A stretch of DNA of 64,000 nucleotides, from positions 62,001 through 126,000 of the forward strand of contig NZ_JAQMWP010000011.1 in the NCBI RefSeq assembly GCF_030403745.1. Direction: 5' to 3'. A program made the position numbers and the translations under genes. The stretch comes from Streptomyces sp. S.PB5 (GTDB lineage: Bacteria > Actinomycetota > Actinomycetes > Streptomycetales > Streptomycetaceae). This document shows, one piece after another, positions 49,350 to 58,528 of this stretch; within the stretch, counting starts at the first letter, position 1; each line of letters starts with the position of its first letter. The notes under the pieces are model-generated. The model did no database searches. It worked only from the letters and a program-made list of their open reading frames with translations, and was not told the DNA's origin.

Positions 49350-50423
49350 GTGACGGACGGCCCCATGCCCTCCTCCACGCGCCGCACCGCCCACTCCGAC
49401 ATCGCGAGGTCGCTGTCGCTGCTCGGCGACCATGAAATCGCCGGCCTGCTGGCGGCAGGGACACCGCTCGGCACCGGCATCGGCGGGCGTGCGGCGCTGG
49501 TCGAGGTGGCCGGCAGACAGGTCTTCGTGAAGCGGGTGCCGCTCACCGACCTCGAACGACGGCCGGAGAACGTCCGGTCCACGGCGAACCTCTTCGACGC
49601 ACCGCCGTACCTCCACTACGGCATCGGTGCCGTCCCCAGTCCGGGCTTCGGCGCCTGGCGGGAGCTCGCCGTGCACGAGTTGACCACCGACTGGGTGCTC
49701 ACGGACGCGTTCGCGGGCTTCCCGCTGATGCACCACTGGCGGATCCTGCCCGACCCCGGGAACCTGCTCCCGCCCCAACTCGCGGACGTGGAAGGCGCGG
49801 TCGCCTACTGGGGCGGTGATCCGGGGCTGCGCCGGCACATCGAGGCCCTGCGGACGGCCACCGCGAGCATCGCGTTGTTCCTGGAGTACATCCCGTACAC
49901 CGTCCACGACTGGCTGCGCGCCCAACTGGCCGCGGACCGCGCGGAGTACGCCTGCCGCCTGGTGGAACAGGGCCTGGAGGACGTCACCTCCTTCCTCCAC
50001 GGGCACGAACTCCTGCACATGGACGCCCACTTCGGGAACATCCTCACCGACGGCCACCGGCTCTACCTCTCCGACCACGGCCTCTCCCTCACCCCGCGTT
50101 TCCGACTGGCCCCGCCCGAACGCGAGTTCTTCGACCGCCATCGCCCCTACGACCGGGCGTACACCTCCCTGTACCTGGTCCTGTGGCTCGTCACCGAGTT
50201 GTACGGGCATCGCGGCGATCAACGCTCCGCCTTCCTCCGTGCGTGTGCCGACGGCGTCCGGCCGGAAGGCATCCCGGAGGCCGCCGCCGGCGTCATCGCA
50301 CGGCACGCCCGGACGGCGGCCGTGATGGACGGGTTCAGCAGGAGGTTCCAGGAGGAGAGCAGGCTCACGGCCCCGCCGTACGACTCCTGGGGTCAGGGCG
50401 CCGGAATGCCCGCCTCCAGATAG
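49350..50423 (+). CDS. Protein kinase-like/phosphotransferase fold protein
   Basis: The protein has 357 residues; GTG 49350, with ATG 49365 as the alternative. A compact kinase-like fold is visible: an ATP-loop-like GTGIGGRAALVEVAGRQVFV with the lysine in VFVKRVPL, the catalytic loop LLHMDAHFGNIL (like HxDxxxxN), and LYLSDHGLSL in place of the DFG strand. It is closer to aminoglycoside/choline phosphotransferases than to Hanks kinases. The substrate is unknown. It overlaps the convergent NUDIX gene by 31 bases. Confidence 0.75.
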   Translation: MTDGPMPSSTRRTAHSDIARSLSLLGDHEIAGLLAAGTPLGTGIGGRAALVEVAGRQVFVKRVPLTDLERRPENVRSTANLFDAPPYLHYGIGAVPSPGFGAWRELAVHELTTDWVLTDAFAGFPLMHHWRILPDPGNLLPPQLADVEGAVAYWGGDPGLRRHIEALRTATASIALFLEYIPYTVHDWLRAQLAADRAEYACRLVEQGLEDVTSFLHGHELLHMDAHFGNILTDGHRLYLSDHGLSLTPRFRLAPPEREFFDRHRPYDRAYTSLYLVLWLVTELYGHRGDQRSAFLRACADGVRPEGIPEAAAGVIARHARTAAVMDGFSRRFQEESRLTAPPYDSWGQGAGMPASR

Positions 50424-51433
50424 AGCGCCGCCCCGCGTTCCCGCGCCCGCAGCGCCCACCGCAGCCGCTCGTAGCGCACCGGCGGCAACAGATCGGCGGC
50501 CTCCGCCTCGGTGACGAAGCGCCAGGCGCGCAGCTCGGGCCCCGGCAACAGCACCTGCCGGGCCTCCGCGGAGTCGAGACGGCCGCCGTCGAAGAGCAGC
50601 CGCAGACCGCCGTATCCGGGAGGGCGGGGCTGTTCCCAGTCGACGACGAGCAGTCGCGGTACGCCGGTCAGCCGGATCCCCGTCTCCTCGGCGACCTCGC
50701 GCATGCCGGCCCGCGCGGGCGCCTCGCCGGGTTCGACGACACCGCCGGGGAACTCCCAGCCGGCCTTGTAGGTGGGGTCGACGAGCAGCACCCGGTCCTG
50801 TTCGTCGAAGAGGAGGACGCCCGCGGCGAGGGTCTCGGCGGTCGGCTCGGGCGTCTGCACGATGTCGCAGACGGGCACGGACCCGGAGCCGACCGCCTCG
50901 GCGATACGGACGGCCGTCTCGTACGGGGTGAGGGTGCTGGTGTCGACGAGGTGGGCATCGGCGGTCAGCCAGGAGGCGAGGGCGGCGCGGTACGGCTCGA
51001 TGTGGTCGTACGACCACTGCCGTACCCGCATCTCGCCGTCCGGCAGGTCGGACGGGATCTCCCGCCCGGCTATTCGCTCCCGCAGGATCGTTTCGGCCGG
51101 GGCGAGGAGGATGTGCCGGACCTGGATCCGGCGGGCGGCGAGACCGCCGAAGATCTCGTCGCGGTACTCCTGGCGCAGCAGGGTCATGGGGACCACGAGG
51201 GTCCCACCGAGCTCGGCGAGCACGGCGGCCGCCGTGTCGATCACGAGCCGGCGCCAGATCGGCAGGTCCTGGAAGTCGTTGACCTCGGCGAGGTGCTTGG
51301 GCGGGAGCAGGTGCGTGAGCCCGCCGCCGATGACCTCGGGGTCGAAGAGCGTGCTGTTCGGGATCAGTTCGATCAGTTCTCGTGCGGTGGTGGACTTCCC
51401 CGCACCGAACGCACCGTTGATCCAGACGATCAC
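50393..51433 (-). CDS. Fusion of a TmrB-like P-loop kinase and a NUDIX hydrolase
   Basis: The protein has 346 residues. GTG 51433 follows AGAGGGGGA. Residues 1-170 start IVWINGAFGAGKSTTARELI (Walker A GAFGAGKS), then STLFDPEVIGGGL and PMTLLRQEYRD, as in tunicamycin-resistance TmrB-type nucleotide kinases. From about residue 205 a NUDIX domain follows: AGVLLFDEQDRVLLV, then the box GGVVEPGEAPARAGMREVAE then ETGI. The fusion suggests sequential phosphorylation and hydrolysis of a nucleotide-like compound, or detoxification. Substrate unknown. Confidence 0.82.
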   Translation of the reverse strand: MIVWINGAFGAGKSTTARELIELIPNSTLFDPEVIGGGLTHLLPPKHLAEVNDFQDLPIWRRLVIDTAAAVLAELGGTLVVPMTLLRQEYRDEIFGGLAARRIQVRHILLAPAETILRERIAGREIPSDLPDGEMRVRQWSYDHIEPYRAALASWLTADAHLVDTSTLTPYETAVRIAEAVGSGSVPVCDIVQTPEPTAETLAAGVLLFDEQDRVLLVDPTYKAGWEFPGGVVEPGEAPARAGMREVAEETGIRLTGVPRLLVVDWEQPRPPGYGGLRLLFDGGRLDSAEARQVLLPGPELRAWRFVTEAEAADLLPPVRYERLRWALRARERGAALYLEAGIPAP

Positions 51434-51571
51434 GGTTCCCCCTCTTCTGTTGGCCCCCTGAGGCTTGCCCGCTTCACCCCGCCACGGAAACCAGCCCCAG
51501 CTGAGGACCCACATACGACGGCGCCGGCGCCCCCTGACACGAGGGGCACCGGCGCCGTGCTCCGAACGCCG

Positions 51572-51763
51572 TCAGCCGTTCTGCCCGAGGGCGTTCTCGT
51601 CGACGGCCAGGCTGTCGCCGGCAATCGTGTGGTCCAGGGTGCTGAGGGTCTTGTCGACGTCGAGGTCGGTGAGGTTGTCGCCGGCCGCATGCGACGGGGT
51701 GACCGCGGCGACGACGAAACCGGTGGCCAGGGAGGCGATGGCTGCCATGGTGCGCTTCTTCAT
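51572..51763 (-). CDS. Small secreted protein
   Basis: The protein has 63 residues. A signal peptide (MKKRTMAAIASLATGFVVAA, then VTPSHAAG) leaves a mature acidic peptide of about 36 residues with no cysteines (DNLTDLDVDKTLSTLDHT). It resembles the small exported peptides common in Streptomyces. Function unknown. Confidence 0.7.
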   Translation of the reverse strand: MKKRTMAAIASLATGFVVAAVTPSHAAGDNLTDLDVDKTLSTLDHTIAGDSLAVDENALGQNG

Positions 51764-51868
51764 GCCCGGTTCAACTGCCCAGCCCCGCTGAGGTCACGCG
51801 GTGTCCCGCAATCGTTCCGGGCCTCCCAGGACCGCCGTCCGCCACAGGAACGTTCCTGCCGGAAGCCG

Positions 51869-52816
51869 TCAGACCGTGGCCTCGTCCGGCCTCTTCGCCA
51901 GCGCCGCCGCGGCCGCGCCCACCAGGCCCGCGTCCGTGCCCATCTGGGCCGGCACCACCGCCAGGCGCTGCACGAAGGACAGGGTGGCGTAGTCGGTCAG
52001 GGCCTTGCGCAGGGGTGTGAACAAGACCTCGCCCGCCTTGCCGACGCCGCCGCCGATCACCGCGATGTCGATCTCGACGAGCGTCGCGGTGGCGGCGATC
52101 CCGGCGGCGAGGGCCTGGGCCGCCCGCTCGAAGGAGGCCACGGCGATCGGATCGCCGGCGCGGGCCGCGGCGGCCACCGCGGCGGCCGAGGTGTCGCCAT
52201 CGGGGCCGGGCTGCCAGCCGTTCTCCAGCGCCCGCCGGGCGATGTTCGGGCCGCTCGCGATGCGCTCCACGCAGCCGCGCGAACCGCACGCGCACGCGTC
52301 GCCGTCGATGTCCACGCTGATGTGGCCGATGTGGCCCGCGTTGCCCGTCGGACCGGGGTGCAGACGGCCGCCCAGGACCAGGCCGCCGCCCACGCCCGTC
52401 GAGACCACCATGCACAGCGCGTTGTCGTGGCCGCGGGCCGCGCCCTGCCAGTGTTCGGCCGCGGTGATCGCCACACCGTCGCCGATCAGCTCGACGGGCA
52501 GCCCGCCGGTCGCCTCACGGACCCGGCGGACGAGTGGATAGTCGCGCCAGCCCGGCACGTTGACCGGGCTGACGGTGCCCGCGGAGGCGTCCACGGGGCC
52601 CGCGCTGCCGATACCGAGGGCCGAGGCGCGTCCCCACAGCGGCGAGGCGGTGAGCTCGCCGAGCACCTCCTCGACGGCCCCCATCACGGTCTCACCGCCC
52701 TCTTGGGCGGGCGTGGCGCACTGGGCTCGCACCAGGATCCGGCCGCGGTCGTCGACCAGCGCACCGGCGATCTTGGTGCCGCCGATGTCTAGCGCTGCCA
52801 CGAGGTCGGTGTGCAT
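51869..52816 (-). CDS. ROK family sugar kinase (glucokinase-like)
   Basis: The protein has 315 residues. It has the ATP motif ALDIGGTKIAGALVDDRG, the ROK substrate motif GPTGNAGHIGHISVD with the EGH-like His, and the zinc motif CACGSRGCVE. It phosphorylates hexoses such as glucose or N-acetyl sugars. It is divergent from a LacI regulator with a palindrome between them, pointing to regulated sugar use. Confidence 0.9.
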   Translation of the reverse strand: MHTDLVAALDIGGTKIAGALVDDRGRILVRAQCATPAQEGGETVMGAVEEVLGELTASPLWGRASALGIGSAGPVDASAGTVSPVNVPGWRDYPLVRRVREATGGLPVELIGDGVAITAAEHWQGAARGHDNALCMVVSTGVGGGLVLGGRLHPGPTGNAGHIGHISVDIDGDACACGSRGCVERIASGPNIARRALENGWQPGPDGDTSAAAVAAAARAGDPIAVASFERAAQALAAGIAATATLVEIDIAVIGGGVGKAGEVLFTPLRKALTDYATLSFVQRLAVVPAQMGTDAGLVGAAAAALAKRPDEATV

Positions 52817-52913
52817 CAGTGTCTGGTCTCCCGGTCAACCATGAGCAGATTGGGCCGATCCCGGGGTGGGGGCACGGAACCGGTGATTGCGGTGGACAGT
52901 CTCCCCCGCATCT

Positions 52914-52925
52914 GACAACGTTGTC
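52914..52925. promoter_or_regulatory. LacI-type operator
   Basis: GACAAC-GTTGTC is a perfect 12-bp palindrome with the central CG typical of LacI/GalR sites. It lies between the divergent ROK kinase and lacI-type genes and probably controls both. Confidence 0.75.
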
Positions 52926-53008
52926 CAGGCTCTATGCTCGACGCCACATCCTCATACAAAATCATGAACGCCGCACCTTTCTCGGACAACAGGACAGGAC
53001 GCCGTATC

Positions 53009-54058
53009 GTGCCCGACACCACCCGCCGCGCTGACCGCCTCTCCGCCACGCGTTACGGCAACCGTCCGACGATGAAGGACGTGGCCGCGCGCGCCGGTGT
53101 GGGCCTCAAGACGGTCTCCCGCGTGGTGAACGGGGAGCCGGGTGTGACACCGGAGACCGAGCGCCGGGTCCAGGAGGCCATCGACGCGCTCGGCTTCCGC
53201 CGCAACGACAGCGCCCGGGTCCTGCGCAAGGGCAGCACCGCCAGTATCGGGCTGGTCCTGGAGGACCTCGCGGACCCGTTCTACGGCCCGCTGAGCCGCT
53301 CGGTCGAGGAAGTCGCCCGCGCCCACGGGGCCCTGCTGATCAACGGCTCCAGCGCGGAGGACCCGGACCGCGAGCAGGAGTTGGTGCTGGCCCTGTGCGC
53401 ACGGCGTGTGGACGGCCTGGTGGTGATCCCGGCCGGTGACGACCACCGCTATCTGGAGCCCGAGTTGAAGGCGGGCGTGGCCACCGTGTTCGTGGACCGG
53501 CCGGCCGGGCAGATCGACGCCGACGTCGTCCTCTCCGACAACTTCGGCGGCGCCCGCGACGGTGTCGCCCACCTCATCGCTCACGGCCACCGCCGGATCG
53601 GCTTCATCGGCGACATGCCCCGCATCCACACCGCCGCCGAGCGACTGCGCGGCTACCGGGCGGCCATGGAGGACGCGGGCATTCCGGTCGAGGACTCCTG
53701 GATGTCCCTCGGGGTCACCGACCCCGAGCGGGTGCGCCGGGCGGCCGAGGCCATGCTGACCGGTCCGGCGCCGGTCACCGCGGTCTTCGCGGGCAACAAC
53801 CGCGTGACGGTCACCGTGATCCGGGTCCTCGCCGAACAGACCCGCCAGGTCGCCCTGGTCGGCTTCGACGACATCGAGCTCGCCGATCTGCTCCAGCCGG
53901 GCGTCACGGTCGTCGCCCAGGACGCGGCGGCCCTCGGCCGTACCGCGGCGGAACGTCTCTTCCGCCAGCTCGACGGCACGTTGATCACCCCGGAGCGCAT
54001 CGAGCTGCCGACCCGGTTGATCACCCGGGGTTCGGGCGAGCTGCCGCCGGCGGACTGA
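53009..54058 (+). CDS. LacI family transcriptional regulator
   Basis: The protein has about 349 residues from GTG 53009 (AGGAC upstream); ATG 52964 and ATG 52934 are alternatives. The helix-turn-helix TMKDVAARAGVGLKTVSRVV and hinge RKGSTASIGLVLEDLADPFY are typical, and the effector domain has the usual sugar-binding layout. It presumably binds the GACAACGTTGTC palindrome upstream and represses its own gene and the ROK kinase. The next gene follows at once. Confidence 0.9.
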   Translation: MPDTTRRADRLSATRYGNRPTMKDVAARAGVGLKTVSRVVNGEPGVTPETERRVQEAIDALGFRRNDSARVLRKGSTASIGLVLEDLADPFYGPLSRSVEEVARAHGALLINGSSAEDPDREQELVLALCARRVDGLVVIPAGDDHRYLEPELKAGVATVFVDRPAGQIDADVVLSDNFGGARDGVAHLIAHGHRRIGFIGDMPRIHTAAERLRGYRAAMEDAGIPVEDSWMSLGVTDPERVRRAAEAMLTGPAPVTAVFAGNNRVTVTVIRVLAEQTRQVALVGFDDIELADLLQPGVTVVAQDAAALGRTAAERLFRQLDGTLITPERIELPTRLITRGSGELPPAD

Positions 54059-54060
54059 GC

Positions 54061-54855
54061 GTGAGCGACCGCACGCTCACGGCCCTGGGGCTGGCCGAGG
54101 CGCCGCGCGACCATCCGCTGCTCTACCCGGGCGTGTGGCCGGCGGAGTCCGGACTCCTCGACGGCGACCGCCTGTTGCCCCTCGACCGACTGGTCCACGA
54201 GGACCGTGTCCCCGTCCTCGCGGTCGGCTCCAACGCCAGCCCCGCCCAACTGCGCCACAAGATGGCCGAGTCGGGGATCGCGTCCCCGATCCCGATCGTG
54301 CGGACCCGGGTCACGGGCATCGACATCGGCGTCTCCGCACATGTCAGCCGCCTGGGATACGTCTCCGCCTCACCGTTCGAAGCGCCGGACACCGTACGGG
54401 AGTTGTTCCTCACCTGGCTCGACGCCGAGCAGCTGGCGGTGATCGACGCGAGCGAAGGCGTGCCACTGCCGGACGGCAACTACCGGCGCGCCTGGCTGCC
54501 CGCCCCCGAGGTCCGGATCGAGCTCACGGACGGCACCCGACTCCCGGGCGCTCATGTGTACGTCAACCGCCACGGCGTCCTGCACGACGGCACCGGCGCC
54601 CCGCGCACCCACCCCGGCCAGCGGGCGCTGCTCACCGAACTCCTCGTGGGTTCCGCCCGGTTGAGGGAGCTGTTCGGCGTCACGCCCGAGGAGTTCTGTG
54701 CGCGGGCACGGGCCGACCACCGGTTGTGCGAACAGGGCACGCGGCTGTTCAAGGAGGAGAAACTGGTGACGGCCTCCGGTCTGGAGCGCCATGTGCGGGG
54801 TCAGCAGACCGGCAGTCCGGGCACCGGCTCGTCGTTGTCGCCGCCCTTGACGTAG
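54061..54855 (+). CDS. Conserved protein with a gamma-glutamylcyclotransferase-like opening
   Basis: The protein has 264 residues. GTG 54061 starts two bases after the lacI stop. The motif VLAVGSNASPAQLRHKMAE is like the YGSNL substrate loop of gamma-glutamylcyclotransferase-like folds, and GYVSASPFEAPDTVRELFLT follows. The usual catalytic glutamate cannot be placed with certainty. It overlaps the convergent kinase gene by 55 bases. Confidence 0.6.
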   Translation: MSDRTLTALGLAEAPRDHPLLYPGVWPAESGLLDGDRLLPLDRLVHEDRVPVLAVGSNASPAQLRHKMAESGIASPIPIVRTRVTGIDIGVSAHVSRLGYVSASPFEAPDTVRELFLTWLDAEQLAVIDASEGVPLPDGNYRRAWLPAPEVRIELTDGTRLPGAHVYVNRHGVLHDGTGAPRTHPGQRALLTELLVGSARLRELFGVTPEEFCARARADHRLCEQGTRLFKEEKLVTASGLERHVRGQQTGSPGTGSSLSPPLT

Positions 54856-56702
54856 ACGACGCTGACGAAGACGTTCGTGTTGCCGCTGTCGTCGTCCGTC
54901 TTCGCCCACCAGACGTTGGTCCACTCGCCGGACGTCTCGCGGCGGCCCAGGTTCTGCTGGCAGTAGAAGTAGTTGGTGCCCGCCTTGAGGATGCCGACCT
55001 TGGTGCCGTCGGCGGTGTAGGAGTCGGCGGTCTTCCAGACCACGCAGTCGTACGTGCCGCGGCCGGTGGCGGAACAGGACGGGGCCGGGGTCGTCCCGTC
55101 ACCGCTCGGTGTGGCGCCGGTGCCGCCGCCCCCTGAGGTCTTCGTCGGGGCGGGCGCTGCGGTGGCCCGGCCGCTCGCCGTGCTCTCGGGCGTGCGGTCC
55201 GGCGACGCGGACGCCGACGGGGTCTTCTCGTCCCCCCGCTCGGTGGGCGCGGAGTCGTCCGTGGGGGCCACGTCGCCCCGGCCGCCCACCGTGGACGTGG
55301 CCCCGGACCGGGTGGCGGACGGGGTCGGTCCGCCCGCCTCCGCGTCTCCGGTGCCGTTCAGCAGGGCGACGGTGACACCGGCCGAGGCCAGGACGACGGT
55401 GACGGCAGCGGCGGCGAGGAGTGCGCGGCCTCTTCGGCGGGGAAGGCGGGCGGTGTCCACGGAGGCGGTGGCGGCCGGGTCCTTCGGGGCGGGGTCGGCG
55501 GCCCCGAAACCGGCCGGGGGCGGTCCCCCGTGGACCGGGGCGCCGAAACCCTGTGCGGCGGGGGCGACTTGACCCGGGGTGCCCTGAGCAGGGGGTCCGA
55601 AGCCCTGGCCGGTCGCCTGCCCCTGAGGGGGCATTCCGAACCCCTGAGCCGTCGCCGAGCCCGGAGCGGGGTTTCCCGCCCCCTGAGCCGTCGCCGAGCC
55701 CCGCTCCGGGCCGCCGACGCCATCCGGCCCGGGCGCCTGCCCCGCCGGCCCGAACCCCGGCGGCACCGACGGCACCACGCGCTCGGTCTCCACGGGCGCC
55801 GTCCCCGCCGTACCCCGCAAGGTCGTCGTCTGTGAGTCCGTACCGCGCGCGTCCGCGACCGTCTGCAGGAGTTCCCGCGCCTCCTCCGCCTCCGGACGTC
55901 CCTCGGGCCGCTTGTCCATCAGCCGCTGGAGGACGGGCCCCAGTGGCCCCGCGTTGGCGGACTCCGGAAGCGGCTCGGTGACGATGGCGGTCAGGGTGGA
56001 GAAGGTGGACGTGCGGCGGAAGGGCGAGGTGCCCTCGACCGCGGCGTACAGCGTGGCGCCCAGGGCCCAGACGTCGGAGGCCGGGCCGGGGTCGGCGCCC
56101 TGGGCGCGCTCGGGGGCCAGGTAGTCGAGGGAGCCGACGAGTTCGCCGCTGCGGGTGAGGTGGGTGGCGGAGCCGTCGCCCGGGTCCTCCATCGTGGCGA
56201 TGCCGAAGTCGGTGAGGACGACCCGGCCCGAGCGGTCGAGGAGGATGTTGCCGGGCTTCACGTCCCGGTGCAGGACGCCGGCGCGGTGGGCGGCTGCGAG
56301 GGCGTCCATGACCTTGGCGCCGATACCGGCCGCCTCGCGCGGGTCGAGGGTGCCGCGCTCGCGCAGGACGTCGTCGAGGGAGGGGCCGTCCACCAGCTCC
56401 ATGACGATCAGGGGGCGGCCGTCGACCTCGGTCACGTCGTGCACGGCGACCACGCCGGGATGGCGGACCCGGGCCGCCGCACGGGCCTCGCGCTGCATCC
56501 GCAGCCGCAGGCCGGCGAGTTCGGGGCCGTCGGCGTCGTTGTAGGTGCGCAGCTCCTTGACGGCGACCTCACGCCCGAGGACGTCGTCGACGGCCCGCCA
56601 CACCACGCCCATGCCGCCGCGGCCGAGCTGCCCCACGACGCGATAGCGCCCGGCCAGCACCCGGCCGGTCTCGCCCGTCCGTCCGTTCTCCCCCGAAGAC
56701 AC
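54801..56702 (-). CDS. Membrane-anchored Ser/Thr protein kinase (Hanks type)
   Basis: The protein has 633 residues and starts at GTG 56702. The kinase domain at 17-280 is intact: Gly-rich loop GRGGMG, Lys49, catalytic loop HRDVKPGN 145-152 and DFG 165-167. A Gly/Pro/Gln-rich linker has repeated AQGFG(M/P/A)P units. One membrane span follows (LLAAAAVTVVLASAGVTVAL), then a Ser/Thr/Pro-rich extracellular stretch. The C-terminal domain (GTYDCVVWKTADSY ... YFYCQQNLG ... WWAKTDDDSGNTNVFVSVVY) is SH3-like and may bind cell wall or another ligand. There are no PASTA repeats. Confidence 0.92.
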   Translation of the reverse strand: MSSGENGRTGETGRVLAGRYRVVGQLGRGGMGVVWRAVDDVLGREVAVKELRTYNDADGPELAGLRLRMQREARAAARVRHPGVVAVHDVTEVDGRPLIVMELVDGPSLDDVLRERGTLDPREAAGIGAKVMDALAAAHRAGVLHRDVKPGNILLDRSGRVVLTDFGIATMEDPGDGSATHLTRSGELVGSLDYLAPERAQGADPGPASDVWALGATLYAAVEGTSPFRRTSTFSTLTAIVTEPLPESANAGPLGPVLQRLMDKRPEGRPEAEEARELLQTVADARGTDSQTTTLRGTAGTAPVETERVVPSVPPGFGPAGQAPGPDGVGGPERGSATAQGAGNPAPGSATAQGFGMPPQGQATGQGFGPPAQGTPGQVAPAAQGFGAPVHGGPPPAGFGAADPAPKDPAATASVDTARLPRRRGRALLAAAAVTVVLASAGVTVALLNGTGDAEAGGPTPSATRSGATSTVGGRGDVAPTDDSAPTERGDEKTPSASASPDRTPESTASGRATAAPAPTKTSGGGGTGATPSGDGTTPAPSCSATGRGTYDCVVWKTADSYTADGTKVGILKAGTNYFYCQQNLGRRETSGEWTNVWWAKTDDDSGNTNVFVSVVYVKGGDNDEPVPGLPVC

Positions 56703-56780
56703 CGCAGCCCCGTTCCTGTCACCCGTCCATGTGTGCGGAACAGAGTAATCCGTCCCGCGGGGACCTCAGGGTGCCGCCCG

Positions 56781-57032
56781 TCACTCGTAGACGGTCGCAG
56801 CGCTCAGCGCACGGGCCAGGAAGGTCCAGTCGCCGCCGGCAGGGAGCTCCTTGCCGAAGTTCCGGTACCAACCCGGCGCGGAGTCGATCCATGCCGAGAG
56901 CGCCTCCAGGAAGGTGTCGAGCGTGCGGTTCTCCCACTCGTCACCCCGCTGGAGGTACTCCTCGTGCAGTGCGCGGACGAAGGCGGCCAGGTCCTCGCGG
57001 GTCGGTATCTCGTCGTGCGCTCCAAGGGTCAT
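56781..57032 (-). CDS. DUF7660-like small protein
   Basis: The protein has 83 residues. The pattern PTREDLAAFVRALHEEY, then LDTFLEALSAWIDSAPGWYR and GGDWTFLARALSAATVYE, fits the small immunity-like DUF7660 family from memory. No toxin is adjacent, so a role as an orphan immunity protein is only a possibility. Confidence 0.65.
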   Translation of the reverse strand: MTLGAHDEIPTREDLAAFVRALHEEYLQRGDEWENRTLDTFLEALSAWIDSAPGWYRNFGKELPAGGDWTFLARALSAATVYE

Positions 57033-57052
57033 GGCCGCAATCTAGCGAGTCC

Positions 57053-58348
57053 CTACTTCCCCGAGATCGTCAGGTCGCCCCGCCTCGGCGTCGCGAAGCC
57101 CTCCAGGTCCGCCCTGGTCAGGCCGGTGGCCCGGGCGACCTCGGCGCTGTCGAGGGCGCCGCAGTCCAGGCCGCGCAGGAGGTAGCCGCTGAGGGCCTTG
57201 GCGGTGGCGGGCTCGTCCATGACGTCGCCGCCGGTGTGGCCGGCGTAGCGGGCGAGGCGGGCGGCGGCCTGTTCGAAGCCTTCGCGGTAGAAGGCGAAGA
57301 CGGCGGCGTAGCGGGTGGGGATGTGGCCGGGGTGCATGTCCCAGCCCTGGTAGTAGGCGCGGGACAGGGCGCGACGGGTGAGGCCGTAGTGCAGGCGCCA
57401 GGCGTCGTGGACCTTGGCCGTCGGGCCGACCGGCAGGACGTTCGTCGAACCGTCCGACACCCGGACCCCCGTGCCCGCGGCCGCGACCTGCATGATCGCC
57501 TTGGCGTGGTCGGCGGCCGGGTGGTCGCTGGCCTGGTAGGCGGCAGAGACGCCGAGGCAGGCGCTGTAGTCGAAGGTGCCGTAGTGCAGTCCGGTGGCAC
57601 GGCCCTCGGCGGCCTGGATCATCCGGGCCACGGTCGCGGTGCCGTCGGTGGCGAGGATGGACTGGCTGGTCTCGATCTGGATCTCGAAGCCGATCCGGCC
57701 GGGCTCCAGGCCGCGCGCCTTCTCGAACTCCTCCAGCAGCCGCACCATGGCGGTGACCTGCTCGGCGTACGTCACCTTGGGCAGCGTCAGGACGAGTCCC
57801 TCGGGCAGGCCGCCGGTCTCCATCAGGCCGGTGAGGAAGATGTCGAGGGTGCGGATGCCGCGGTCGCGTACCGCCGTCTCCATGCACTTCATGCGGATGC
57901 CCATGTACGGGGCCGCCGTGCCGTTCTCGTACGCCTCGGCGATCAGACGGGCGGCACGGGCCGCGTCCTGGTCCTCCTCCTTGCCCTGGTAGCCGTCCTC
58001 GAAGTCCACGCGCAGGTCCTCGACGGGCTCCCGCTCGAGCTTGGCCCGGACGCGGGAGTACACCGGCTCGGCGAGGTCGTCGGACAGACCGAGGACCGCG
58101 GCGAAGGACGCGGCGTCCGGGGCGTGTTCGTCGAGGGCGGCGAGGGCCTGGTCGCCCCAGGAGCGGAGGGTGTCGGCGGCGAAGGCGTCGCCGGGTACGT
58201 AGACGGTGTGGACGGGCTGGCGGGTGCCGGGGTCACCGGGGTAGCGGCGCTCCAGCTCGGCGTCGACCGGGGCGAGGGAGGCGCTGATCTCCTCGCTGAC
58301 GGCGCCCGCGAGGCTCGTCGTCACCTGCTCCTGCTGGCCCTGACCCAT
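57053..58348 (-). CDS. DUF6986 family protein (HpcH/HpaI aldolase-like)
   Basis: The protein has 431 residues. ATG 58348 has GGGAGG upstream. The TIM-barrel motifs YRVRAKLEREPVEDLRVDFE-like (RVDFEDGYQG), LTLPKVTYAEQV, RIGFEIQIETSQSILA and GLHYGTFDYSACLGV are those of citrate lyase/malate-synthase-like aldolases. In Streptomyces the family is linked with purine (allantoin/glyoxylate) catabolism. An 8-8-8 palindrome lies just upstream. Confidence 0.8.
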   Translation of the reverse strand: MGQGQQEQVTTSLAGAVSEEISASLAPVDAELERRYPGDPGTRQPVHTVYVPGDAFAADTLRSWGDQALAALDEHAPDAASFAAVLGLSDDLAEPVYSRVRAKLEREPVEDLRVDFEDGYQGKEEDQDAARAARLIAEAYENGTAAPYMGIRMKCMETAVRDRGIRTLDIFLTGLMETGGLPEGLVLTLPKVTYAEQVTAMVRLLEEFEKARGLEPGRIGFEIQIETSQSILATDGTATVARMIQAAEGRATGLHYGTFDYSACLGVSAAYQASDHPAADHAKAIMQVAAAGTGVRVSDGSTNVLPVGPTAKVHDAWRLHYGLTRRALSRAYYQGWDMHPGHIPTRYAAVFAFYREGFEQAAARLARYAGHTGGDVMDEPATAKALSGYLLRGLDCGALDSAEVARATGLTRADLEGFATPRRGDLTISGK

Positions 58349-58370
58349 GCCACATCCTCCCATTTTCCGC

Positions 58371-58394
58371 TCTACGGAATCAACAATCCGTAGA
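58371..58394. promoter_or_regulatory. Operator-like palindrome upstream of the DUF6986 gene
   Basis: TCTACGGA-(8)-TCCGTAGA is a perfect 8-bp inverted repeat 23 bases upstream of ATG 58348. An IclR/AllR-type regulator of purine catabolism is a reasonable candidate. Confidence 0.65.
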
Positions 58395-58528
58395 ATGAAG
58401 TTATCCGCGACCTTCCCCCTGGTCAACACCCGTCCACTGCCTGAGCACGGAGTTCACCCGGGATACAGGTACGCACCCTTTCGCACGCCGGTTCGACCCC
58501 TCATCCTGTCCCGTCGGGAGGGGATTTG

